Assembly (NCBI GenBank): GCA_958298945.1
Contig: OY282605.1
Span: 30,110,811 to 30,174,810, forward strand
Direction of reading: 5' to 3'
Length of the DNA: 64,000 bases
Source of the DNA: Atherix ibis
Lineage: Eukaryota; Arthropoda; Insecta; Diptera; Athericidae
Part shown: positions 21,785-33,879 of the stretch, in pieces
Position numbering within the stretch: the stretch's first letter is position 1
Layout of the letters: each line of letters begins with the position of its first letter
Position numbers and translations under genes: made by a program
The notes under the pieces: generated by a model
Database searches by the model: none
What the model was told of the DNA's origin: nothing
The model's input: the letters and a program-made list of their open reading frames with translations, nothing else

Positions 21785-21835
21785 AATTTTGCTGCTGAAC
21801 TTCCAAGGAGTCATGGGTTCGAATCCCACCAAACA
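21785..21835 (+). other. tRNA-like 3' half (B-box), probable SINE or tRNA relic
   Basis: GGGTTCGAATCCCACC fits a T-arm with the RNA polymerase III B-box (GGTTCGAATCC). CTTCCAA, about 15 bases upstream, has the look of an anticodon loop. No A-box or 5' acceptor half is present, so it is not a functional tRNA gene. It lies right at the end of the satellite. Confidence 0.45.
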
Positions 21836-23036
21836 ATGGTCTTACGCTATTTTCCAATAATTCAGTTTTCCTTCCCATTTCTACTTTAATTTTCCTTTAA
21901 CGATATCCTTTGTCATCAAATGGACTTTGGATAAAAGTCTTTCAAATATAAGCGCTTATCGAAACTTGAAAATACACTTTTCTTTGTAACACATACGTTA
22001 AAAATAGAAAAAAAGGAAACACTGATAACATAAACGCCATCTTATATTATTTTAAGAAAAGTATTAGAATTTTTTGATTCTAATCAAGAATTGAAATATT
22101 TTTTTACAAATTAGATTTTTCACCATTTTTTAGCCATAATAACAAAGTTAAAATTTTATGAATTCAGGGTGGAAAATTGGTCAAATCAGTGTTGTACTTT
22201 GAAAAATAAAAATTAACAACTAAACATAAAATTTTGATTTTTGAATTTTATTTTTATTTAATTTTGCTATTTAAAATTATTAATAAAGTATTAAAATTTA
22301 TCACTACAATACTTATGATAAAAAGACTTTTTGACTATATTTTTTTGCGATAATTTTTCCTGAATTTTTTGAAACATTTCTGACTGTAATATAGATATTA
22401 TTTGACGGAAATTGATTTTTTTTTACTCTAAAATTTGATAATTATCTACGTAAATATAATTTTAAAAAAAACTATAAATATGTTTGTAATTGTATTGAAA
22501 GAAACAACAATAATTCTATGAAAATAAAACGAAACAAACTTTGTACTAAAATAAAGCAAACTATTAAACTTTTCTTCAAGAATTTTAAATTGAAAAAAAA
22601 ATTATGGCATCTGCATCCTGTTATAAAAGATAATTCCGGTAAAAATATATATTTAAATATCAAAAGCATAAAATCGAATATTATTTTTCACTTAGATAAA
22701 GATATTTTTATGATTCTTTTATGACAGTTTCAGAAATTCTTGAAGTAGAAAATTCTTCATGACAATTATTACTTTTTCATAATCGAAAAATTCTTCTACT
22801 AATAACATCCATCGTACTTACTACTTTTCAACCTGATTTCATATTTAATGCATATGCACTATTGACAATCATTATTACGAGTATGATAACGTTTTTTTTA
22901 GAAGCTTAAATGCATATTTTCTCAATATTATTTTTATGAAACGCAGTTAAAATGGGTACTCATATGTATTCAAGTTTTGCTCCACTGCTCCCAATGCTTA
23001 ATGCCATAATATTATTTTAAAAATGCTGAAAGAAAT
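21836..23036. other. AT-rich stretch, one transposase relic only
   Basis: Apart from the weak relic at 22290-22460, no supported feature. A Lys- and Asn-rich frame at 22518-22724 looks like chance. Confidence 0.4.
22290..22460 (-). pseudogene. weak IS630-like transposase C-terminal relic
   Basis: The minus strand reads RQIISILQSEMFQKIQEKLS, resembling the family's C-terminal AEIxPEMCEKVIENY segment. The match is short and unsupported by ends or catalytic boxes. It parallels a similar stretch near 57.1 kb. Confidence 0.35.
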
Positions 23037-23208
23037 CAATAAATATTGAAGCGTGTTGAAAGTTTTCCAATAAATACTAAATGATATTTGGGCCAATGAA
23101 AATATGCAAAAAAAAATGAAAACAACAACGGCAACATCAAAATTGAAAGAAAAACTGGAGCAGAATTTTAAATATTGGAAAATTTTCGACACGCTTCAAT
23201 ATTTATTG
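23037..23208. repeat. inverted repeat, 36-bp arms, 100-bp spacer
   Basis: Arms 23037-23072 and 23173-23208 (CAATAAATATTGAAGCGTGT and so on) match at 34 of 36 positions. The 172-bp unit could be a MITE or a hairpin RNA source. No TA or other duplication is obvious at the edges. Confidence 0.75.
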
Positions 23209-23588
23209 GTAGAAAGGTGAAAATGTCTATCAAGCTCGTAGTGGAGCTTTTCCGATGGAGTCGATCGACAATGCAGTATCCGATATTACAGATTTAATAA
23301 TAATAAACGAAAAAGGATGTACACTATTTTACTATGAATATTTTCATACAATCAGCTTTGATAAATTAACAAAAACATATTTAAACGAGTAATTGAAACT
23401 TGTGCTGCTTATTGAATATGCGCTTAATAGGAAACACTATGGCTTGTGAATTTTATTAAAACAAACAAAGTGATGATCTAGGAGAAAAATTAAAATTTTT
23501 AAAAGCGAACGTTTTAGTTATAGAAATTCATTATTTTACGTTTATATGCTTCTAGCTATGGCAAAATAGAAAAATTGAGCTTAAAGAG

Positions 23589-24490
23589 TTCGTACGAGCG
23601 TAGTCTGATAAGTCAGTTGTAAACAAAATAAATGTAGCTGATATTAGCAAAATGATATTCTTTTTATTATTTATCATTCTTAAAAAGATGTCATTCAAAA
23701 TTTTATATATATCCGTTTATTGGTTTAGTTTTGACGGCTATTGAAATCAGAGAAAGTTTTATTTAAAAATATAGAAAAAAATGAATTTTGTGTATTCATA
23801 AAAAACTATTTTTGGAGGAAATAAATAATATCTGAAATTAAAACCAAGTTTGCAAAGGATTATTAAGACTCCTCACCATCGTATGGAATTATTTAGAAGT
23901 AATTTACTAAATTTAATTGTGGTCGTATGAGCACAAGTGATGCTAAGTGCTCAGGATGTCAAAAAAAGGTCATAACCAAAGAAATGATAAATAAAATCGC
24001 TAATTTTAATTTTAAAGATTGTCGAATGAAAATGCATTTGATAGAAAAAATCTTCCATAAAATTTTGGGTACACATATGTGAAATCTATCGGAGAAATGC
24101 GTGTTGCGTGATTGTTAACACCTGACCAAAAACATGGTCTTGTAATAACTTCAGTCGAGAGTTTAGACATTTTTAAGTGTAATCCAAATAAATCTTCGTG
24201 CTAATTCATAACTGATGAAATATGAGTTTGCCATTACTAATAAGAAACTAAAGTTCAGTGAAAATAATCGACTTATGCTAGCTACCGTGCACCAAAATAT
24301 ACAAAAACTATTCCATCGGCAACAAAGATTATGGCCTCAGTTTTTTGGAATACAAAAGGTAGAATCTTTACCAACGATCTTCAAGAAAGTAAAAATAAAT
24401 AGTTTGGTGAAAATAAATTTGCGTCTAATTTTGAACTTATAGCAAAAATTGATGACTTTTTTTGGAGAGTTTGACAAATCATACAACACG
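23589..24490 (+). pseudogene. mariner element remnant
   Basis: Plus strand pieces in order: KKVITKEMINKIANFNFKDC, then RMKMHLIEKI (second HTH region, about 23970-24050); LLTPDQKHGLVITSVESLDI, then FKCNPNK (about 24110-24200); FITDEIWVCHY-like first catalytic box; KIMASVFWNTKGRIF (about 24330-24370). The order and spacing match mariner transposases of the same type as the copy at 46-47 kb. TACGAGCGTAGTCTGATAAG near 23594 may be the decayed left terminal repeat. Asp 2 and Asp 3 regions are not recognisable. Heavy indels and stops. Confidence 0.6.
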
Positions 24491-26715
24491 GGTGGTATAA
24501 AGATATTGAAATATCCCTAAATAAGGGAAATATCCTTATTAAACTAAAAGGAGACTATATTATAAAATATATATCAATTTTTATTCATTAATTAATTTTT
24601 CTAGTTTCATTTATCACTGACTTATCATACTGCCTTCGTAAAAATATATACAAATACAATGAAATTTAATAGGACTAGATGCAATTATTTTGGGAACTAA
24701 TGAAAACATACTAAACCGTAAGGATATTTTATATATAAAAAGTCCTTCGTTAAATGAGAATGGTGTATTTGAACACTAGCTTATTGGCTTTTGATGCAAT
24801 GAAATTGGATTTGAATAGCAAACGGTATGAACTTTTCCATTAAATTTTCAAACCAAATGGAAAATCTAAAAACGTTTATACAAAAGAATAAAATTTAATT
24901 TCCTTCACCAATTTTCTCTATTAAATTTAGTGCTCCAAATGAAAACAGTAGTTATAGAGGATTTTAGTTTTTTTTTTATTTCTTTTAAGGTAGACGAAAA
25001 TGTTTGATGTTAAATTCTTATTAGACTAGCATTATTTGTGAACGTTTTCCATTTTGTACAATTCCAATGCATTTGGTCACTTTTAATTTTGTCAGTGAAT
25101 GTGATGCTATTTGTTTTTTGCCTAACCATCAGTAGTACTATACGAAATTCCTGCCTTATACTGTCGTCATCTGCTTTTAATATCTTTTCTGTGCTAAGAA
25201 ATTACATAAACAAGCTCCATGCCAAAGCAATTAGGAGATTATTAAACTAAATATACGAAAATAGTGGCACCATTAATACGAGATGCCATCACCATTCGTT
25301 TTGAATTGCCATCGACCACGGAAAAGCCATCAATTCTGGCTTTTTGATTTCCAAAACAAGTGAGACCGAATCAAATGGTGACTAACACAACTCGGTTTGG
25401 GGGTGGGTTCGGGAAAATGTTTTTATAGAAAATCATCGTGCTTTGCATTCGGGACATGTACCAATTTTCGTATCTAATGTGTCGGGATCAGTTATGAGGT
25501 GAATTTCTTTATAAAGTTTTTTAGACCAATTCTATATATGTATGAGTGTGAGACGTATTAGAGTATTGAACGGTTTGGATTGGGATATGTAATCGGAAAT
25601 TATCTTATTCTTTTTAATGATATTTTCACCTTGTGATTTTGTACATTAGGGTAGGTTTAATATAACTACGACTTAAAAAATTCTTCAACGAAAATATTGG
25701 TACCTTGATTAGAACAGACTCGTGACCCAGACCCAAAACTTCAGTTATGAAAGGATATTTTCTCAAGGCTGATAGTTTGATTTTTTAAATGCATGAATTT
25801 TTTAAGAATTTATCATTTGTATGGCGGGGGAGGTGTTAGTTTACATGAAAGATATATTATGAATATTTGTCTTTATAGCTGCCTGTCTGCAATTTATATA
25901 TTTTTATAGGAGTTTTATAGTTTTACATATTTTAGAAAATTTTTGCAATGTATACACTATTTTCCCTTTTATTATTATATTATCATAAAATTTTTTAGGC
26001 TGACAGATTTTTGTTGTTGTATTTGTAGCATAATTTATTTTTCGTACGCCGAGTAAATGATTAAAATCGAAAAGGCACTTTAGAGAATATTTGAATTTTT
26101 TACGAATCATAAAGGTAAATTAGATTTTTTTTTACGAATCATAAATGTAAATTAAATAAAGAAGACACGATATTTTCTTGTTGATTTCATTTTTAAATAA
26201 AAGATCTAATTTAATATTAAATTAAATGGGATTAAAAAAAATTTTTTTTTTTTGTTTGAAACAAAAATATTTATAAAATAATGAAATTTTTTTGAAATGT
26301 AAAAAATTAATTATTTATAATTAAATATTTTTGCTTTCAAGTTGTATAATTCAATAATTACTCTACATAATGCTATAAAAGATAAATGATATACTAATAA
26401 TAAAAAAAAGTAAAATTGAGACTACTATTCTTCGTCACCTTAATAAAATAACCCCTAATTACGTCCTAATAATAGCTCCTTTTCTGAAGAAAATTTTCAA
26501 AAAAAGAACTTTAATTCTTATTACAGGCGCTTTTAATATTATATATTTTTTTTCTGGTACTCTAGAAATATTCAATCAGCCAAATGATTCCTAAGCCAAA
26601 TATACCCATGAATTTTCCATCATTCTATAAACTTAGTAGCTTTTTACCAATTCTAGAAAAGGATTTTTAAATAACTCTAATAAAAAAAATGAAAATCAGG
26701 AATATTTTTTTTGAA
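24491..26715. other. stretch without a supported gene
   Basis: AT-rich on the whole. 25250-25500 has mixed composition (contains GGGGGTGGGTTCGGG) and could be conserved non-coding DNA or an unrecognised repeat. The hydrophobic frame at 25038-25250 matches nothing I know. Confidence 0.4.
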
Positions 26716-26773
26716 CAGGAATATTTTTTTTACATTATCTATCCGGTTTTAGATAATAGAAAAAATATTCCTG
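26716..26773. repeat. imperfect inverted repeat (hairpin)
   Basis: CAGGAATATTTTTTTTACAT...ATCTA pairs with TAGATAAT...ATATTCCTG across a short loop. An extra copy of CAGGAATATTTTTTTT lies just upstream. It is immediately 5' of a Jockey fragment. Confidence 0.6.
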
Positions 26774-26779
26774 ATCGGA

Positions 26780-27530
26780 TATTTGATAAGAGAACAGGAA
26801 TTTGCTCAGGGGTATTATTAAGTCTCGCCTATACTTTTGATCGTGTATTGCATCCTGGGTTCCTTTGAAAACTGCGGATCTTATTATCATAATCCAATAT
26901 CTTCCAACGTAATTTACATATAGCAGTGAATTCGGTATTCTGCGAAATATGTTCTGTTTTAGCTGGAGTCCCACAAGGAAATATTTTTGGTCCCATATTT
27001 ATACTCAAGACATTCTTCCAATAATTAAGAATCTCAAATCAACAGTCTTCAATCCTGTTTTAAGAAATAGAAAGTGAAGGTTACTATACAGAAAAGTACT
27101 CACATCACTTTTACCCTTTGCCAAAGACAATCTACCCTTTTATACCTTAATGGCAACATGATTCCACAATATGTTAAATACATTGATTAGGATTTCACCT
27201 AAAAAAGAGATTATGCTGCAACTCATATAGTGGAATAATAATATTTCAAGCTGCATATCCTTAGACTACTGAGCATCCCTTGGAAACTAACAACAAATAG
27301 TAAAGATAATAATTATTTATGATTTAATAATTATTATATTTATTATTTGTGTTTGCAATTATAAAACCCATTTGGGCTTATAAAATTGACCTTTTTCCAC
27401 TTCATATATATAATCTAAGATTCTCCGTAATATTGTTGACGTATCCATTTATATTCATCATAATTGCTATGGTGTAATATTGTCTGTGTATTGCTGGATC
27501 ATGCTTATATTTATATAACAAAATAATTTT
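26780..27530 (+). pseudogene. Jockey-type LINE fragment (RT to 3' part)
   Basis: Plus-strand pieces in order: SLAYTFDRVLHPGFL (RT block, usually AFDRVWHxGLL), VLAGVPQGNIFGPIFIL (QG.GP box), KVKVTIQKSTHITFTLCQRQ, then LYLNGNMIPQ (after the catalytic box), KPIWAYKID and LRNIVDVSIYIHH (C-terminal region). These blocks fit a Jockey-type ORF2 reading 5' to 3'. The FADD box is missing by deletion. Stops and frame changes throughout. A minisatellite starts 350 bp beyond it. Confidence 0.7.
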
Positions 27531-27879
27531 CTTTAAAAATATTTATAGAAGAAACAAAAAAAAAACTTTCAAGGCAAAATTTTTTTTAAGAAGCTTAACG
27601 AGGAGAGTGAGGGTGGATTCAATCGTTGACGGGAAAAGGAGAGATTTATCTGTTGCATCGCTCCCTGGCTATTCCCTAAATTCTGCCATCGGCACTCATC
27701 GGGCAAATAAATTTGCAGTGTCCTTAATTTGGTGACATAATCAATCCGATGACAGTAACTAATTTATAAAAAAATTATGGCCATGTATCCGGTAACGTAA
27801 GGGAGGAGGAACCTAGAATAAAAAAACCGGTTATACATCGTCGTCTTAATATTAACATCATTCACAATTTGTGTTTCTC
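27531..27879. other. non-coding spacer
   Basis: 27590-27850 is of more balanced composition, but no frame or repeat could be supported. Confidence 0.4.
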
Positions 27880-28125
27880 TCATTATGAAAAGAAAGTTTC
27901 ATTTCCAATTTATCCTTTCTTGTTATAATAAAAGTTTCAGTACCAAATAACTTCTCTCGTTATAAAAAAAGTTTCAGTACCAAATAACTTTGCTCGGTAT
28001 AAAAAATATTTCAATCTCGAGTACTCTTTCTCGCTATAAAAAACATTTCAATCCTGAATATCCTTTCTCATTATAGAGGAAGTTTTATTTCTGAATATCG
28101 GTTCTCGTTATAAAAACTTTCTTTA
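27880..28125 (+). repeat. minisatellite, CTCGTTATAAAAAAAGTTTC unit
   Basis: Six or so units of about 40 bp: (T)CTCGTTATAAAAAAAGTTTC, then ATTCCGAATATCC-like. This is the reverse complement of the unit of the 1.9-kb array at 50.98-52.88 kb. Confidence 0.85.
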
Positions 28126-29839
28126 AGGATTATCCTACTACTCGTACTTTAATCCTCTTACCAATAGGTGTTAACTCTCACATGTTTCCCCACTCTTATG
28201 ATAGTGTTTTTATCAAAAAAAATTGCTTCTTATGTTATGGGTATCAAATAAAATATTAAAAGAAAATTTTTAGGGTGAAGAAATGTTATTATTTAAAAAC
28301 AAAAATTGTAAAATTGTAAATATCAATAAAATTCAAGAAAAAAATATTCCCCTTTAAATTGTCCATACCCTTTGATATATTTTATGAAAATTTATTAATT
28401 CACAAATTCTATAAAGTTGAATAGAAAAATTATTCTTTCAAAGTATTTAATTTTTATTTGAAAAATTTCTAAAGCAAATGTTAAAAGTTTTGTGATAAAA
28501 TAGAGAAAAAAAAATGTTAAACCTTTCCTAATATTTTTACCCGGCGTCGTCAACCGATATCTACAAATAAATATTTCGAGTCGTCTTCTTAAAATAGCCC
28601 CTAACATCCAATGATGAGCATTATCTTCAATTTTGTGGAATACTTCTGCCATTTAGCAATGAAAAATCTCGTCTAACGCTAATGTTAATATTTGTTTGCT
28701 ATGCTATATTCAAAGTTTATTTATAAATTTTGATTCACAGAGCATTTATTCTGAATTGTCGGTATAATAACACCGGCATCGCCATCAAATATAAGAACTT
28801 ATTTTAAGTAAGTAGAAAGAAGACGAGCCTTCATTTTAAGATATAACAAAAATTCAATTAGGAAAGGGAGGATATCTCACCAAAGAAAAAATTTTTTTTT
28901 CGTTCTACTATATTCTTTCGGTAAACATCATTAGGTTTTAATACGATTAAATGTGTAGAAATATTTATAAATTTTTACTCACGAATATTATGAACATTTT
29001 GAATGTGCTGAATGTAGGTCAATGTAAGTTCGGCGTACGTGTATGTAGGTTATTATTGTAGAAGTGAACATATTTTTCTAAACTTTACATGGATATGAAT
29101 ATGGAATGTCGTAGATTAATTAAATATTTAGCATACTAATATATATAAATAGAATATGGTATCAAATTTGTCAGCTTTAAGAATGTTTTAAAGACTATGT
29201 AACAGAAAACTACTGTTCCTAAAGCTGGCCGAATTGCAATATTGAATTTTGACTCCGTTCATAAAGAGAATATTATCCAAAATTTTAATGGAAGAAAGAA
29301 ATTTTCATCTATTAATTTATGGATAATATTGTGTTTAAAAAAAAAAATTATTTTTACATTTTTTATAATTTTTTAATAAATATTCTGTGTATAAAAAATG
29401 GTTGTCTCTCTTAAAGTTATTTTTTGGGAAATATTTAAAATATTGTATTTTAGGAATCAGAACTTAAAAAATAAAAATAGAAACTCTGAGACAAGGTAAA
29501 GATCCTCTAGTAATCCTAATACATGTACTTTTAAAAAATAATAATAATTTTTTTTTCAAAAAGCTTCTTTTCCAAATAGCTTATTTTTATAAAATATTGT
29601 CTAAAAATTGACTTTAAATAATAGATTTAAATAAAATATATTCCGAATTAATTTTTTGATATTATTTTTAAAGTTTTATAGTGGCAAAAATTTGACATTT
29701 AGTATTAAATATAAAACTAGTCTAATTATTAAATTTTGGGCTGAAATTTTGTCATTACTTGACAGATTTTGATATTTAAAATCACTATAGTATAAAAAAT
29801 ATCTGTGTAAATAAGATATTTTTATATAATTTTGTAATA
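28126..29839. other. AT-rich stretch with one possible exon
   Basis: On the minus strand from 28652 a frame opens MAEVFHKIEDNAHHWMLGAI and continues as a basic stretch to a donor-like G|GTAAAAAT near 28541. Its composition is more protein-like than the surroundings, but it is only about 37 codons and matches nothing I recognise. The rest is AT-rich without features. Confidence 0.3.
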
Positions 29840-30300
29840 AAAAGTTCAAGACTATCAAAACGCACGATCTTGGACATCAATTGATATAACCAAATGCCGA
29901 AATAATGCGTTCTGGGAATTTTCCGCCAAATAAAGGCGAAATTTTACATTTAAATATTAGTTGTTATAATCAAATGAGGCAAAATTCAAAATTTATAAGT
30001 TTAACTCAAAACAAACTTAGTTAACATGCGGCTAAAGTGCTCAAAATTGACTGTAATCGTCTGTTCTTCTTCATTTTCAAAGAAATACAGGCCAATGCGC
30101 ACCAAATCAGATGAAAATTCACATCAGACAGTAACTTTTCGCTAATATTATGGCTTATCTATAGTTATTTTTAGATTTTCGAAGTCTCATATAGATGAAA
30201 ATTTTATTTACTGAGGAAAAATTTTATTTACAGAACAAGAAATAAGACTAATCGCTGATAACTAAAAGCTCCTCTTAAAGTGCGTAATATGGTTCTGACA
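29840..30300 (-). pseudogene. IS630/Tc1-mariner-like transposase remnant
   Basis: The minus strand gives an ISD start of the first catalytic box (about 30260), GLYFFENEEEQTITVNFEHF, then SRMLTKF (about 30090-30010; family GPYFFENExGxxVTVNxERY), and further on a GKIPRTHYFGIWLYQLMSKI stretch (about 29940-29880) in place of FPGRIISRxGDxNWPPRS. The copy is homologous to the one at 13.03-13.52 kb in the same orientation. Confidence 0.6.
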
Positions 30301-32780
30301 AAATTGCCACTCGTGTAGAAAAATATTAAAATTCTTTTTATAATATATTATTAAATGGCATATTTAGTTATAAATAAATATTTAATAAAATTGTACATTT
30401 ATGATGGCGATGCCTAATGAAAAGAGTATACTTTCAAAATTATTAAATGGATAAGCGTTTAATTATAATAATTTAATGAAAATTAAATTTAAACATTTTT
30501 TTTTAGGCATTTTTCACTTGTTATAATTATTTTTAGCCATTTATTTAACTGTGTTTTTAATTAAATCTATCTTATTAAAATTAATAATAGTATTTTTGTA
30601 GTTCATATTTGAAAATAGCGTTAATTAATTTCCATTTATTTTGTTAAAATACAAATGTTATAACAACATCTAGTTATGTTATGCAGAACCATTTTTATAT
30701 ATTTATAAGTACACTTTTTACATTTATTCATAATTTAATAATTTTGGTTAAACACCTTGTTATATATAATGACAGTTCCACTGATATTGTTGTCTAATAT
30801 TAAACTTATAATCAAAAAGGCCATAACAAGATGTTACTAAAAAATACTATACTAGCGTGCTTAGTTTAGTACTTCTCTTGCGTGACTTCTACATTTTTAC
30901 ACCTTTTTCTATTTAATTCTTCTTAAGATTCTTTTAATATAGATTTATAAAAAGCAAAAAGACGTAGATACACATATGTGTACAAACAATTCAAAAAAAA
31001 TTTTATGAAAAAACTCCATAAAAAAGAGATCGTTCTATAAAAAGCGACGGATTTTTAACTTATTTTTCCATTCTGTTATTTTATACTCTAACATTACCAT
31101 TATACCATTCGAGAAATGGTTGAATTTTAGAAAAAAATCATTCATATTTTTCATCTCGAACGGTTTAATATGTGCTCGAACATGTTGTACGAACATCTTT
31201 CCCCCGATCGAGCATGTTTGAGACGAGCTCCGTATTCGAGCGCGAACATTATTACAATTATGACATTTTGCAGTTTGATTTGGGTAAAGAACATTTGTGT
31301 TTTAAAAATTGTTTGTTTTTTGTTTTAATTTGCCGGTTGTTGGTACAAAAAAAAAATTGTTATAAAATATGTTATTCAAAGTAATCACCCTTGCCAAGTT
31401 GGTGAAAATACACAGCAATTTTCATATGGAATCATCCACATCGCTGCGATTATTAATCCTATTCTCTTGAATTATCCTATTTTCCACTTTTTAATATATT
31501 TATTATTTTCTTTTATGTTGTTCAAATATTTTTAACTTTTTCTTTGATTGGCAAATATGTTCGACTGCTATACTCAAAAAAAAACAAAATTGAAAATCCT
31601 TCATGTAAATGAAAGAAACGTCAAATGTTAAATGAAAGAAGAAGAAAAATCTTAGCTCGAACCAATTCTGAATGGGCGATGTTTGATCGAGCTGATGTGT
31701 AATTACAGTTTGACGGTTCGAGCTCGTAATGGAGACATTTTCTATTTCCCTTCGAAAACTAAAATAAATATGTTCGAGCTGAGTCAATTACTCGTCCATT
31801 GCTTGAATAGTATAATCGGTGTTAAAAAGTTCACCTAATTGGGCGATTTTGGGACGAACATTTGGGTTGAATAATTTGAATATTTCCCGGATAGTCTAAT
31901 CGAAGCTTAAGATATCTCTCTCTGAGGAGAGATTCGTTGTCTGGTCTGGCGTCCTTGAGTGGACTTGTGACTAATACGCAAACATACACGACTTAAAAAA
32001 AATATATCTCAGGACATCCTATCACCAAACTTGAGCGTCATGGCGCTTAGAATTAACATTTTCACCAGTTCTTCGTATCCTATTCTTATCTATAATCTAA
32101 GTTAGCCATTATTACAAATAAGGCCATCTACCGACAAAAATAGTTATATCAACAAACATTTTTACAAAAATAATTACTCATTCCATAATCAAACTTTCAT
32201 TCCTGTTCAAATAAATTTTTAAAATACTTTTTTAAAGAAAATAGATATACAAAAAATAATCCCTTATGTCTAATATTAAATAATAATAAAGAAATTCAAT
32301 TACGCATAATAAAATTGTTAATTAATGCAAACAGAATGACTAAAAATCTAAAAGAATGATACATTATCTCATTTATTGAGAGATTATATTATACATATAC
32401 TAAAATAAAAAGCAATTTGGAACAATATTTTATCATTAAGTATAATTTTAAATTTTCTGTTATTTTTTTTATGAGAGTTTTAATACGTGTACAAAACCTT
32501 GTGTATACTTAGTGAAAATTCATCTTAATTGAGGAATTAAAGAGTTTCGTATTAAATTATTATGGAACCATAACGAAAACTTAATTGAAATTTTCTATTC
32601 TACACCTTACATGCGAGTATATGTAATGGGAGTAAATATATTCTATTAAAACTCAGGTCTCTCTATGAATAATTATTCTAAGCTGTATTTCAGAAAAGTC
32701 AACATGCAAATTGACTGTATTACTGATTATAATATGGCAAAAGCAGTCACAAGCATATAGCATCAGTTCTATTCTATTTT

Positions 32781-32801
32781 GGGAAAGGGGGGGGAGGGGG
32801 G
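32781..32801 (+). repeat. G-run, possible G-quadruplex
   Basis: GGGAAAGGGG, GGGG, AGGGGGG in an otherwise AT-rich region; enough G-tracts for four stacked runs. Confidence 0.7.
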
Positions 32802-33154
32802 TCTGTTATAGTAGAAATGAGCATAGATATGAAGTCTAGGTGGACTTTACTAATATGGGTTTGGGAAGCTTGAATTAAATTAATTTATGTCTATATAAGC
32901 TATAATCATAATTTACTAGCACTCCTTTCCATTCAATCCAATCCTTAGTTGGCATCTTTGCCATAGCTCCTATTAATGTACGCATCCTTGTTCCATGTTT
33001 TTCATGTGTTCACCCTTATTTCTTGTCTAGTGCTTATTTTTCATGTTCGTTTCATTATAAATCTTCACAGTCGGCAATATCACTAAAATCCTGCAAGGAA
33101 GTCAAAATGAATAATAAAGAAAAAGGCACGTTCCAGTCTCGATACAATCGGGCA

Positions 33155-33175
33155 CACATACATACATACATACAT
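33155..33175 (+). repeat. ACAT microsatellite
   Basis: Five tandem ACAT/CATA tetranucleotides. Confidence 0.8.
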
Positions 33176-33879
33176 GCAATCATATATAACATACGTTATA
33201 ATGTATAAGCTGAAGCTACCACCACAATTGCTAAAAGGATCAGGATAGTACTTGTACCGTCGAGCCTAGTAATATTGATACCGGATATACGCTCGTACAT
33301 TTATTGTACTTTTTGTTTATGAATATGTACACATACAAGTGTGCACGACGCATTATTCTACTTATACCTACACCCATATATATATTTAAGTGTGTGCATA
33401 TATTATTACTGTCCAATCTTAATGCCATCCATTTTTATACAGTTCCAAGTTCAACTAAGTTTATCAGTTACGAACAAAAAGCTTAGCATCAATCATTGTC
33501 GGAACGAAAGGTGATAACAGCGTACAGCAAGCTTATCCTATCCTTTTTTTTATTTTCTAACTTTTTTTATTTAGTCTGAATTTAGTTTTTTTTTGTATAT
33601 TAATTATAAAGAATTGTAATAAAATTTTAAATGTAGCTTATTTTTATTAAACAGTTTTTTTTTGGGTCTTAGAAATGTTCATGCGATAAAAAATTCTAAA
33701 TAAAAATTTAAAAATGATTGAAGTTAAAAAGGATTTAATTCTGAAATTGTTTTTTATTTATTACCAACTAAAGTTTTTGACTTTTCACATTGATTCCGAA
33801 GCCCACTTCCTAAGGATCTCTCTCCTAACACCTTATCCTAGGTCAAAAATATGATCCGACATCTACCAATATAAAAATG

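Larger units (their letters stand above)
30301..33879. other. long stretch without a supported gene
   Basis: AT-rich. Holds a cluster of TTCGAGC/GCTCGAA words (31170-31780), a G-run (32781-32801) and an ACAT microsatellite (33155-33175), listed separately or as findings. Short frames at 31172, 31503, 33023 and 33240 match nothing I know. Confidence 0.4.

Noticed and set aside
21785..21835. Functional tRNA gene.
   Set aside because: Only the T-arm and a loop-like stretch are present; no acceptor stem pairing or A-box.
22518..22724. Lys/Asn-rich 68-codon frame.
   Set aside because: Composition is that of random AT-rich DNA.
27880..28125. Evenly spaced repeats suggesting a CRISPR array.
   Set aside because: The whole unit repeats with no unique spacers, and the genome is eukaryotic.
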